From NCBI GenBank assembly GCA_026018925.1, contig JAKSZU010000009.1, positions 70,854,949 through 70,918,948 of the forward strand: a stretch of 64,000 nt of DNA. The letters are read 5' to 3'. The notes under the pieces were generated by a model. The model did not search any database and was not told the DNA's origin. It was given only the letters and a program-made list of their open reading frames with translations. The first letter of the stretch is position 1. Every line of letters begins with the position of its first letter. The translations under genes were made by a program, and so were the position numbers. Of the stretch, positions 55,335 to 64,000 are shown in pieces. Source of the DNA: Tupaia tana (taxonomy: Eukaryota; Chordata; Mammalia; Scandentia; Tupaiidae).

Positions 55335-55575
55335 CTGAAAATACTGCTCTCCCATGTGCTCCCCAGAGAGTGGGTAGGGGTAGTGAGAAAGCATCTCACA
55401 TGTAGGTAGATGGTCACAACACAATCTCTTCCCCATTTGTCTCTCCTTTTGGGATTTTGGGCATGCGTACCCATGCACTCAACTTTTTTTTAAGCTACTG
55501 GGTCTGGGACTTGAACAACACAGTCAGCCATACAGGATCCAGCCATCTTCACCACCATGTCACCAGCTGGCTTGA
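55335..55575 (-). mobile_element. CYN-like SINE, old
   Basis: GTGCTCCCCAGAGAGTGGG, GGATTTTGGGCATGCGTACCC, GAACAACACAGTCAGCC, head CACCATGTCACCAGCTGGC. Confidence 0.8.
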
Positions 55576-55794
55576 TAGTTCTATGTTAAAAAGACTCAAC
55601 AACTACTGAGATCATTTGGCCATTCCAAACAGCACTCAACCCAGTTCTGGTGAGTACTTACAAATATTCTATAAATAGCAATGCTATAAAACAATTATCA
55701 CTTTTGAATTACATAAGAGCCTTTTGCAACTTTAATTAAAGAAAGAGGATCCTTGCTTAACAATAAAAGTTTAAATTTAGAATACATTTTCCCA

Positions 55795-55925
55795 TAGGAA
55801 AATTTATTTAACAAAGATTGTTGGAGTACCTACTCTGTGGCAAATAAGGTTCTAGGCTCTGGAGAGGGAACAATGAACAATGCAGACAAAGGTCCTGCCT
55901 TCTTGGAATCTTGCTGCATGGGATG
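55795..55925. mobile_element. L2-like relic
   Basis: ATTTATTTAACAAAGATTGTTGGAGTACCTACTCTGTGG, TTCTAGGCTCTGGAGAGGG, AAAGGTCCTGCCTTCTTGGAATCTT fit the L2 3' region. Confidence 0.65.
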
Positions 55926-56280
55926 CATTCTGACTTCTACCCAAAAGTTTTAAACACATATTCACTGTTAGGTCCTGGTAAAGGCAGGAAGATACTTTCA
56001 TACTTTACTTTGCTCACTTCTGCTTAACTTGATAATCTGTTTAAGTAAATTAATAATAGGAACAATAACAAACAAAAAGAGCAGCAGCAACAACCACCAC
56101 AACAACCATTGCTCTATATTTCTGACTTCGGTAATTGGGTTAAGAGTTCAGCAATCTGACTCCTTCTCCTCCATTTTTGGACTGTACCCTCCCCCTTCAA
56201 TCCCACGACTCCTTAGACATCTTCTTCTATTTTAGATAAGCCCTCTCCCCCTCTCCATTCTCATTTCTCATCCCCAGTCT
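55926..56280. other. Unassigned stretch
   Basis: Contains a CAACAACCACCACAACAACC patch and T/C-rich DNA. No gene recognised. Confidence 0.4.
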
Positions 56281-56395
56281 GGTTTACAAATTAAATGATT
56301 CTCAAGTGCTATCTGCTAAAGAGTAACCTGAGGAGCTTCCTAGAAATACATATTCTGGGTCCCATCGCAAGAGCTCACTGAGCTCTTTCCAGAGA
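56281..56395. mobile_element. MER5-type hAT relic
   Basis: AGAGTAACCTGAGGAGCTTCC, AAATACATATTCTGGGTCCCATC and GAGCTCACTGAGCTC parallel MER5 (AATCACCTGGGGAGCTTGTTA...GGGCCCCACCC). Confidence 0.55.
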
Positions 56396-56454
56396 CCAGA
56401 CATAGCCCAGGTGTCCCTGAAGGCCTCTTGCACTAACCTGGAAAGAGGATGACC

Positions 56455-56640
56455 TGGACCCATGGATCACAGCACTGCTTGGGAGGCTGGAAGTCACATA
56501 GCTAGCTTGGGTTAAATTCCTGGGCTGATCTTAACATGCTAGGTACAATTGTATGTGCTTATAATCCTAATTAATTGGGAAATTGGGGCAGTAAGATCAC
56601 AATCTAGGCAGACCCTGTCAAAAATACAAAAATATCTCTC
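56455..56640 (+). mobile_element. SINE with 7SL-like right part
   Basis: tRNA-like part with GGGTTAAATTCC, then TAGGTACAATTGTATGTGCTTATAATCCTAATTAATTGGGAAATTGGGGCAG and GGCAGACCCTGTCAAAAATAC, parallel to Alu GCCTATAATCCCAGCTA...GGGAGGCTGAGGCAG...ACCCTGTCTCAAAA. Confidence 0.55.
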
Positions 56641-56816
56641 TGGGGACCAGCAGGTGGTGTGGTTATTAAGGGTGCTGGACTACCACATGGCCAAACACAT
56701 TTTGAGTCCCAGACCTGGCAGCTTGCTAACTTCCTCTCTCTCTCTCTCTCTCTCTCCCTCTCCCTCTCCCTCTCAATCTGTCCCTCTCTGGTCAAATTAA
56801 AATAAATAAATAAAGG
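56641..56816 (+). mobile_element. Short SINE type
   Basis: TGGGGACCAGCAGGTGGTGTGG, (CT)n, TCCCTCTCTGGTCAAATTAAAATAAATAAATAAAGG tail; followed by a TA microsatellite. Confidence 0.92.
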
Positions 56817-56837
56817 TAAATAAAATGATTTTTAAAA

Positions 56838-56839
56838 TA

Positions 56840-56896
<57 letters not shown>

Positions 56897-56901
56897 TATT
56901 T
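56838..56901. repeat. (TA)n microsatellite
   Basis: Two TA runs separated by CATATA; lies just after a SINE tail. Confidence 0.95.
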
Positions 56902-58044
56902 CTGTCATTCCCTTGCCCTTTCTCTCCCTTTCTTTCTATTTCCTTCATAAAGGGAAACAACAAAGAAATACATATTACTCAGGAATTTAAATCAGAAGAT
57001 GAGGGCAATCCCTGACACTAAGATTTGTTAGCTGTAATCCTTAGACAAGTTGGTTCACTTTTTCAAGCATAACCAAGCTCAGCTACCATATGCATATATT
57101 AATATATTTTATGTCAAGTTTAGAGGGCTTTTTTTGAGAATTACCTAAGGTAATTAAAAGTTTTTATGAATGTAATTTTTTCAATTAATGATACTATCAA
57201 TCTGGCTAATAAATCCTATTATCAGGTATATTAAAAAGGTAAACGTCAACCTAATTCTATTCAAATGATAGCAAAAAGCAAGTTTTTAAATGTCTCTACT
57301 TATTCTTCCATGTCCTTAACAATAATAAAGCCAATCTATACATTCTTTATTCTTTTACTTGAAAATCAGGATTGTTTCCTTGTTCTTGGAGACCTTAAAA
57401 ATCATGTAATGGTAAATTTAATACTCTTACATGATACTGGAATAGCAGCCCTGGAAACAAGAAAATAGAGCTTTATCATTAGAATAATAATATTAGTAGT
57501 ATCTTCTACTAATAAAGAACTTTAATCAATTCAACTAGACAAAAATAGTACTACTATTTAGTACTATGTACTACTACTTAGCATATAGTAGTACATAGTA
57601 CTACCATGTACTAAGGCACTGTGCATAGTTCTGATTCATTAAACCTAAAAATGCTCATTTCCGTTATCTAAAACTATTCTCTCAGTCATCAAATACTATC
57701 AATGTTACTTCAACAGTGATAAAAATAAAAACTTCCTCTTTCATTATCACTACCACTGCCAAGTCCCCAAAATCACTTTATCAGAGTATACGACAGACTT
57801 CTAGTTAACTCTCACCGTTTTACTCTCCCTTTCCTCCATGTAATCTTTCTTCTGAAAATATTTTTTCCAAGTGTTAAAAAACTTAACCATAGCTAAGTTC
57901 TCTAGGTGTTTCTCTAGCCATTTCCCTATGCATCTGCACTGTACCTCAATAACACCAAATTACTTAGTCTCTCCAAAACATCCAAGGTACTTCCATACAT
58001 CTATACTTTCTTTAGGCTCTTTTCTCTGCTTATAATACCCTCTC
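56902..58044. other. Unique stretch with one hairpin
   Basis: No gene or repeat family recognised; see the inverted repeat at 57560-57602. Confidence 0.45.
57560..57602. repeat. Perfect 17-bp inverted repeat, 9-base loop
   Basis: AGTACTATGTACTACTA at 57560-57576 and its exact complement TAGTAGTACATAGTACT at 57586-57602, loop CTTAGCATA. Neighbouring TAGTACTACTA at 57547 adds a second, shorter pairing partner. Confidence 0.95.
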
Positions 58045-58105
58045 TCCTTTTTTTTAAAGAATTATTTTATTTTACTATATTTATTTTAATTTGACAGAGG
58101 GGTAC

Positions 58106-58137
<32 letters not shown>

Positions 58138-58228
58138 TGAGAAAGTAAACCATAAAGTCTGGGAATTGAACTGCAGTTGGCCATGTGGGAATCCAGCGAC
58201 CTTAACCACCATGTCACCTAACAGCCCC
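58045..58228 (-). mobile_element. Short SINE type
   Basis: TTATTTTACTATATTTATTTTAATTTGACAGAGG, (GA)n, AAGTAAACCATAAAGTCTGGG, head ATGTCACCTAACAGCCCC. Confidence 0.88.
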
Positions 58229-58374
58229 TACCATCTCTTTCTGACTTTGCCTGGGGAAAAAAGCATCCTACCCATCCGTTGGAAAACAGTTCTAAAGCTA
58301 TCTCCTCTGGGAAACGAATTTTTCCAAATCTGAATCAAAAGCAATGGTCAAATGTTGTACAGAGAAAAAAAGAT

Positions 58375-58556
58375 ACTACATAGCCAACCAGGATTTAAGT
58401 TTGGGCCACAGACCTTAAAATATAAGCTAAGCATGCACTCATGACCAGGATCCTGACAGGATGAAGAATTAGAGAGAAGGATTGTAGAATAACCAAGCCC
58501 CATTGGAATGGGTTCTCCCCCCACACACACACACACACCAGAAAAAAAAAAAAGGA
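58375..58556 (+). mobile_element. Decayed CYN-like SINE
   Basis: AGCCAACCAGGATTTAAGTTTGGG, GCATGCACTCATGACCAGGATCC, (CA)n, A tail. The start of the head is lost. Confidence 0.65.
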
Positions 58557-58734
58557 TCAGTAACTTCCCTATCTCTATTCCCATGGCACCTTATATATTT
58601 TTAACATGCCTCTATTACATAGCTTTATAGTGTTATAATTGCTTGAATACTTGCCTACCATTCCCCCTACCTCTTCTCTCCTATCATATAATAAAGTATA
58701 TATACTCTTCTAGCATAGGAACTATATGTTTCTT

Positions 58735-58945
58735 AACTGCTAGAGGCTGCATGCACACATGCATGAGACGGAGAACACACAAACCAAAAGGGCATGATCA
58801 CATGACAAACTGGTTTCCTTCATTTCTCTATCCCATCAGGATTTGGGGCATGCACACATGGGCCCAGCATTTTTTTCAAACCCCAGTCAGCCATGTGGGA
58901 CCTGACTCCCTATGCAACATGCTTAACTGCTATGCTAGGGAGTGA
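58735..58945 (-). mobile_element. Decayed CYN-like SINE
   Basis: CTGCATGCACACATGCATGAG, CCTTCATTTCTCTATCCCATCAGGATTTGGGGCATGCACAC, CAGTCAGCCATGTGGGACC. Confidence 0.7.
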
Positions 58946-59184
58946 CTCAGGACTATATTTTATTAAACTTTTTGTTTCACATAACTAGAAGAGAGTCTAA
59001 CATGCTTTCAATCCTAGTAAATGAAAATTAGGATTAATTCATCTTAAATTTACTAAAACACTAAGATACAGTTTCTGTCCTTAAATACATTATAATCTAG
59101 TAAGGGTTACAATTATCTCTCCCTAGCAGGATAAAAAACATACTTCACAAACATACTTTCATAATTTTTATTCAATTTTCCAAC

Positions 59185-59275
59185 TACTCAGGGAGGTAAG
59201 TAAGGTTGTCATTTTCCCATTTTACAGGAAAACCAGGCTGAAAAAGGATAAGTGATTTGCCCTATGTCACACAGC
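59185..59275 (-). mobile_element. MIR relic
   Basis: CATTTTCCCATTTTACAGGAAAACCAGGCTG and AAGTGATTTGCCCTATGTCACACAGCAAGT: reverse MIR core. Confidence 0.8.
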
Positions 59276-59296
59276 AAGTTAAAGAAAGAGAGACGA

Positions 59297-59562
59297 GGGC
59301 CCAGCAGTTAGCATAATGGCTATGTCGCTGGACTCCCATGTAGCCAACCGCGGTTCGTGTCCCAGACCCAGTGACTTAAACTCACGCCAGGCGCGTGTGC
59401 ATGCATGCCCAAGATCCCAAGAGGAGAATGGAGGAGAAGGGATTGCGGTGTGGCCATCCCCCCTGGGGGGTGATTTCTCGCTTTCTATCTCTCTGTCTCT
59501 CTCTTTCTGAGAAGCACACGCACCCTATAGCAAAAACCTCTCCAGAGAAAGAAAAAAAAAAG
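59297..59562 (+). mobile_element. CYN-like SINE, young
   Basis: CpG-rich; B box GGTTCGTGTCCC. TSD AAAGAAAGAGAGACGA (59281-59296) with AAAGAAAGGGAGACAA (59563-59578). Confidence 0.95.
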
Positions 59563-59578
59563 AAAGAAAGGGAGACAA

Positions 59579-59784
59579 ACTAGAAACTTAGTTTGCTGAC
59601 TTTCAGAGTAAGTCTCATTCTAACGTGAAGAAGGTAAAATCGTAGGAAGCACTTGCCCAAGTTGTATGAGTTTAAATTGAATTTAATAGGGAACATGACA
59701 GAGTTACTATCTTAGTCTACCCAAATAAAATATATGTTAATCTAGTAAAATTAAATATTACTGAAAAAATTCTATATCTTATCT
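59579..59784. other. Unique AT-rich stretch
   Basis: Nothing recognised. Confidence 0.5.
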
Positions 59785-60275
59785 TATAAATTAATTTATT
59801 CATTTTACATACTTTAACTGAACATCATCACAGCATACCAAATGTGATTTTACAGCCAGAATACACTGTAAAGTGGCTTAATCATACATGTTGTCATTAA
59901 CAAATAATTTTCCATTTCTTGTTTTATATATTCTCTGTATTTCTCACCCTCTGCCATTTCCCATCCTCCTCCCACCCTGTCTCTGGTATCTGTAGTTGCT
60001 TTCCATTCCTTTATTCGTTCCCACATTGTATTGATTCAAAAATATCTTAATTAATCTAAACACTTTCAATAGTAAGTTCATCTGATATATACATATCTGT
60101 GAACAAAAGTTCACTTTAGGCATTAAACTCTGTGGGTAGAATGAATATACTATAAAATAGCATATAGCTGAGACTATATAGCTTACTGTGGTTACTAAAT
60201 AGATATTTTTCAAATACATGTTTTAATTTCCAAATAGGCGGTTTTACCTTTGATAAATCAAAATTTAAAAAATGT

Positions 60276-60540
60276 TGGGACCAGCAGTTGGTGTAACGGC
60301 TATGTTGCTGAACTTTCATGTAGTCAATCATGGTTCAAGTGCCAGACCCAGAGGCTTAAATTCACGCCAGGTGCGTATGCGTGCATGCTCAAGATCCCAA
60401 GAGGAGAATGGAAGAGAAGGGACTGCGGCATGGCCATCCCCCCTGGGGGGTGATTTCTCACTTTCTGTCCCTCTGTCTCTCTCTTTCTGACAAACACACA
60501 CACCCTATAGCAAAAACCTTTCAAAAAAAAAAAAAAAAAA
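60276..60540 (+). mobile_element. CYN-like SINE in HAL1-like copy 4
   Basis: Head GGGACCAGCAGTTGGTGTAACGG, A tail over 20 bases. TSD AAAAAATGTT with AAAAAACGTT. Confidence 0.93.
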
Positions 60541-60853
60541 AAAAACGTTAAGAGAGCTTTGCTTAAGACTTAAAGCCAGGAAACAGGTTAGGATCCTGTT
60601 CGAATAGTAGGTATATGGTATATGGACCTGTCCACAACACAAGAGAAGACAAAACTTAACACTGAAAAACAAAACATAGAAGGTCAGTAATGTTTTAGAC
60701 ACAAGTCATGCAATTCTATTTCACCAGTTCAAACTCATGTTCTTTATCTTCTGTTGTGGTCCGATCTCTCTGTTTAAATTCTGGAAGATAATGTTCAACT
60801 CTGGACTTGTCCCTACTATTAAGCTGGCCATTTTCTTAGCTATTTTAGAACTC

Positions 60854-61850
60854 TTATTTCTGTGTTTCTGACTTTAGTTTTACTGGGATAGCACTGCCTT
60901 CAGAACTTCTTGGCCTGGTATTGGTAAATTTTTTCAGGTTTTGCTTATCTGAGAATGTTCTTGTCTTCTCTTCCCACATGAAGAATAATCTTGCTGGATA
61001 TAGTGTTCTTGGTTGAAATTGTTTTTCACTCAACACTTTGAATATATTTTCCCATTCTTTCCTCATTCACATTGTTTCTGATGAGAGCTCCACTGTTAGC
61101 CTGATGGGATGGATGTCCTTTGTAGGTAACTTGACATTTCTCTTTTTCCAATCTTAGTATCTTGTCTTTGCAGTTTTGGTCATTCTGGCTATACTGTGTC
61201 TTGGAGAAGATCTTCTTGGGTTGATCCTATTTGGGGTCCTTTGTATTTTCTTGGGTCTGGATCTTTGAATACCTCTCTAAGTTTGGTCAGTTTTCTTCCA
61301 GGATTTCATGGAATAAATAGTCAATGTCCTTAATAGTCTCTTCACCTTCTGGGATACCGATTATCTGGATGTTTGGACGTTTAATGGTATCTAGTATTTC
61401 TCATATATTATTCTCATTTTTTTGGTCTATTTTTTCAGATGTCGTGGTGGATTTTATTAGTCCAACAATCCTGTCTTTTACATCTGAGATTTGATTTTCT
61501 GTATTATCTAGCCTGAAAGCATTAAAATACTTTCAAAGAAGGTTTTGACTTCCTGTATTATAGCCTTTATCTCCAACAATTCCTTTGTTTCTTTTTTTAT
61601 GGTGTGTATCTCCTCTTTAAGTTCTCACAAGAACTTCCTTACCTCCTGGGACTCACTGGCTTTTTTCATCTGGTGTTCATTGTCTCTCTTCTCTTCATCT
61701 CTGCTAGTTTTGTCACTATGAATACTCTAAATTCTTTATCAGACATTTCCATGAGTTCCATTGTACTGTCTGTGGATGAAGAGGAGTTATTCTTCTCCAT
61801 TGGAGGTGAGCCATTTTCTTAGTTTCTCATATCTCTTGTGCCCCTGCAGT
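60854..61850 (-). pseudogene. Broken L1-type ORF1, minus strand
   Basis: Coil, RNA-binding core (sequence for ICTSKRPNIQIIGIPEGEE-like text near 61340) and C-terminal domain (EEWENIFKVLSEKQFQPRTL near 61000) are all recognisable but split by frameshifts. Orientation and order as in copy 1. Confidence 0.8.
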
Positions 61851-62189
61851 GATTCCTAGTCATCTGCTGGGTTATTCGTTTCTTTCTAATTTCTAGAAAA
61901 TCAATCTGAGTGATCAGAGTTGCACAGGAGGATGTGGTCTGCAAACTCTTTGGCGTTGTACTTTTCTCTCTTTATGTCACAGATTCAGTGGGAGTTGAGG
62001 AATATGAGGACCTAAATAGTATTTTGATTTTGGCAACTTTTCACTTAGACTTGTCTAGACACTCAGTGGGTGGAGGCTGAGCAGCAACGTGATAAGGTAA
62101 AAGAAAAAGGATAAGAAAACAGAGAAAGAGAGAAAGAAAAAAATGGAAAAAGCAAGCAAACAAAAAATTATTTAATTGTTTATTTTAAA

Positions 62190-62470
62190 AAGCACACAGC
62201 GCACTTGCGCACCACACAAAATCACTAGATCTCGACTCTCATGGCAGACTCAGAGTCTTCTGGCCTGTTCTTTCCATTCTATACCTTATTTCTTAATCCA
62301 CTATTTTTCAGTTTCTTTCTGTAAAATTTTTCTTGTTAAATATTTAATAGCTGCTTCTTTGAAAAGTCAGAGACTGCAATACCAGTGTTAAAGATTATAT
62401 TATAGGATGAACAACAAACTGAAATAATTCATTTTACATAAGTGCATAAAATAATATTTGTCAAATTTTC
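62190..62470. other. Unassigned stretch
   Basis: No repeat or gene recognised. Confidence 0.4.
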
Positions 62471-62487
62471 CTACTTAGTTATATCTT

Positions 62488-62739
62488 TTTTTTTTTTGAG
62501 ATGTTTTTGCTATAGGGCACATACACTCACCAGAAAGACAGAGAGATAGAAAGCGAGAAATAACCCCCCAGGGGTGATGGCCACACCACAATCCCTTCTC
62601 CTCTGTTATCCTCTCAGGATCTTGGGCATGCACGCACATGCGCCCAGCGTGAGTTTAAGCCACCGGGTCCGGGACTCGAGCCACGGTAGGCTACATGGGA
62701 GTTCAGCAACATAGCCATTATGCTAACTGCTGGTCCCTT
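62488..62739 (-). mobile_element. CYN-like tRNA SINE
   Basis: Complete reverse copy. Perfect 17-bp TSD CTACTTAGTTATATCTT at 62471-62487 and 62740-62756, the longest exact one among the SINEs. Confidence 0.97.
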
Positions 62740-62893
62740 CTACTTAGTTATATCTTGAAGGGAGAATACATTTTGATTGAGTAAATAAGTTTCTTCACAA
62801 AGAATGTGCAGGGCTCTCCCCAAGATGTACTAAATTCCCTAACATAAGATGAGTACTCCTTTTGACCAAGTTCTACATAGTTTTGATATTTTT

Positions 62894-62895
<2 letters not shown>

Positions 62896-62936
<41 letters not shown>
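62896..62936. repeat. Poly(A), 41 bases, no SINE body
   Basis: Pure A-run between TATTTTTGC and CAGTCAATG. No recognised retroposon on its 5' side. Confidence 0.95.
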
Positions 62937-62937
<1 letters not shown>

Positions 62938-63480
62938 AGTCAATGTTAATTAGTCTCCCTCAGTCAAATTAGCTAATTTGGGGTAGTCTGGTTTCTTTCT
63001 GTCATACAGAATTCTAAACAATCTGTCAGTTCAGAAGGGAGTTTCAATTGATACACGTGGAGGTTACTAGAGGAGCAAGAAGATCACATCACAATGATGT
63101 GAACAGCAAAGCTGACTTATGAATAATTAAATTCATGATATATTCCCTTTGACCTATGTCCACTTAAGAAACTATACACATACATATATATACAAATATG
63201 AATGTCTTTATAAGTGCCATAATCAGGTCTCTAAAAAGGACAATAGAGTCATTCACAAATGGCAGATGATCCTGCAATCAACAACTATCTTATGACTAAC
63301 TGCATATACCTTTTAGCATGTAAACTTTCTGAAGTTCTCAGTACATAGAATTTTTTAATTGGTAAGAACAATTATTGTTCTTTTATGATATTTATCTTTT
63401 TTGCTTTGATGAAATTTAACTGACTCCTTAAGCAAAGTCCAGGGGCTGAAGGCCTAAGTAGTCTACATTCAAAGAAATTT
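62937..63480. other. Unique AT-rich stretch
   Basis: Nothing recognised. Confidence 0.5.
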
Positions 63481-63487
63481 TTTTTCA

Positions 63488-63717
63488 AGGTTTTTGCCAC
63501 AGGGCACATGTGCTTCCCAGAAAGAGACAGTGAGAAGGAAAATGAGAAATCACTCACCAAGGGAATGAACACATTGCAATCCCTTCTCCTCCTGGAATTT
63601 TGGGTATGCATGCATATGTGCCTGGCATAATTTTCCAGCCACCAGGTCCTGGACTCGAACCATGGTCAACCATGCAAGAGTCCATTGCTTTAACCACCAC
63701 ACCACCTTCAGGCCTCT
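63488..63717 (-). mobile_element. CYN-like SINE, older
   Basis: TTCAAGGTTTTTGCCACAGGGCACATG to the head CACCACACCACCTTCAGGCCTC. Confidence 0.9.
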
Positions 63718-64000
63718 ATATTCGAAAATCTTTTTTTCTTTTTAAACATAGCTGTCTAGAACAGCTACTCCCCCTACTCACTACACTGGTACCAACCACT
63801 TTAAACACTAGCTAACTTTCAGTTACAAACAGGAAAAAAAAATTAAGTTCTACCTCATTAAGTAAGCATGTTTTAAAGAAAGGGTTAAGATCATTCATGG
63901 TTTAAATAAGGGGGAAAATTAATGCAACCCCAGATTGACCCGTGATATTTGAGCCTGCAGATCAAATGCTTTCCCATGTAGAATAATACCATCCTTGACT
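63718..64000. other. Unique stretch to window end
   Basis: Nothing recognised. Confidence 0.5.

Larger units (their letters stand above)
59785..62180 (-). mobile_element. HAL1-like element copy 4
   Basis: Minus strand: leader (about 61850-62180), ORF1 remnant (60854-61850), spacer, 3' UTR with GATACCAGAGACAGGGTGGGAGGAGG, to a 3' end near 59785. It matches copy 1 along this length, again with no ORF2. It is 5'-truncated before the monomers. A SINE lies at 60276-60540. The copy lacks the microsatellite of copies 1 and 3. Confidence 0.8.

Overview
This window looks like gene-poor, AT-rich nuclear DNA from a placental mammal, built mostly from layers of non-LTR retrotransposons. The best organism guess is a colugo (flying lemur, Dermoptera). 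About fifty copies belong to a tRNA-headed SINE that starts GGGACCAGCAGTTAGCGTAATGGCTA, followed by a TCTC-rich tail and an A tail. From memory this resembles the tRNA-derived CYN-SINEs of colugos. No Alu, B1/B2, carnivore, bat or ungulate SINE is present. A few decayed 7SL-like SINEs point to Euarchontoglires. The species call is inference; the SINE structures and their target-site duplications (TSDs) are seen directly.

Layout. 1-9.4 kb is an old LINE-1 with an inverted 5' half (ORF1 and the start of ORF2 on the minus strand, then reverse transcriptase to 3' UTR on the plus strand). It is interrupted at 1276-5105 by a nearly complete ORF1-only (half-L1, HAL1-like) element with a matching TSD. 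9.4-13.4 kb holds old L1M ends, an L2 relic and SINEs. 13.4-18 kb holds two more HAL1-like copies, one with an unrelated 0.8-kb tail. 18-25 kb is mostly unique sequence. 25-28.5 kb is an MLT1 LTR and an L1M 3' half. 31.5-33.5 kb is an L1 5' UTR plus ORF1 on the minus strand. 35-44.5 kb is dense in SINEs. 44.8-47.8 kb is the longest repeat-poor island. 48-53 kb is an MLT1 LTR, SINEs and MIR relics. 53.1-55.3 kb is an antisense L1M. 59.8-62.2 kb is a fourth HAL1-like copy.

No complete protein-coding gene was found. The longest open frames lie in SINEs, in simple repeats or in broken L1 ORF1. A few short unique segments have splice-like borders (minus strand near 31.2, 11.4 and 10.8 kb; plus strand near 20.8 and 52.4 kb). 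They are listed as low-confidence exon candidates, so the window may lie in introns of a large gene or a noncoding RNA locus. The main biology is retrotransposition: L1 would supply the enzymes, and the SINEs and ORF1-only elements are its parasites. TSDs and nesting give a partial order: old L1M, MLT1 and MIR first, then L1 and HAL1-like elements, then CpG-rich SINEs.
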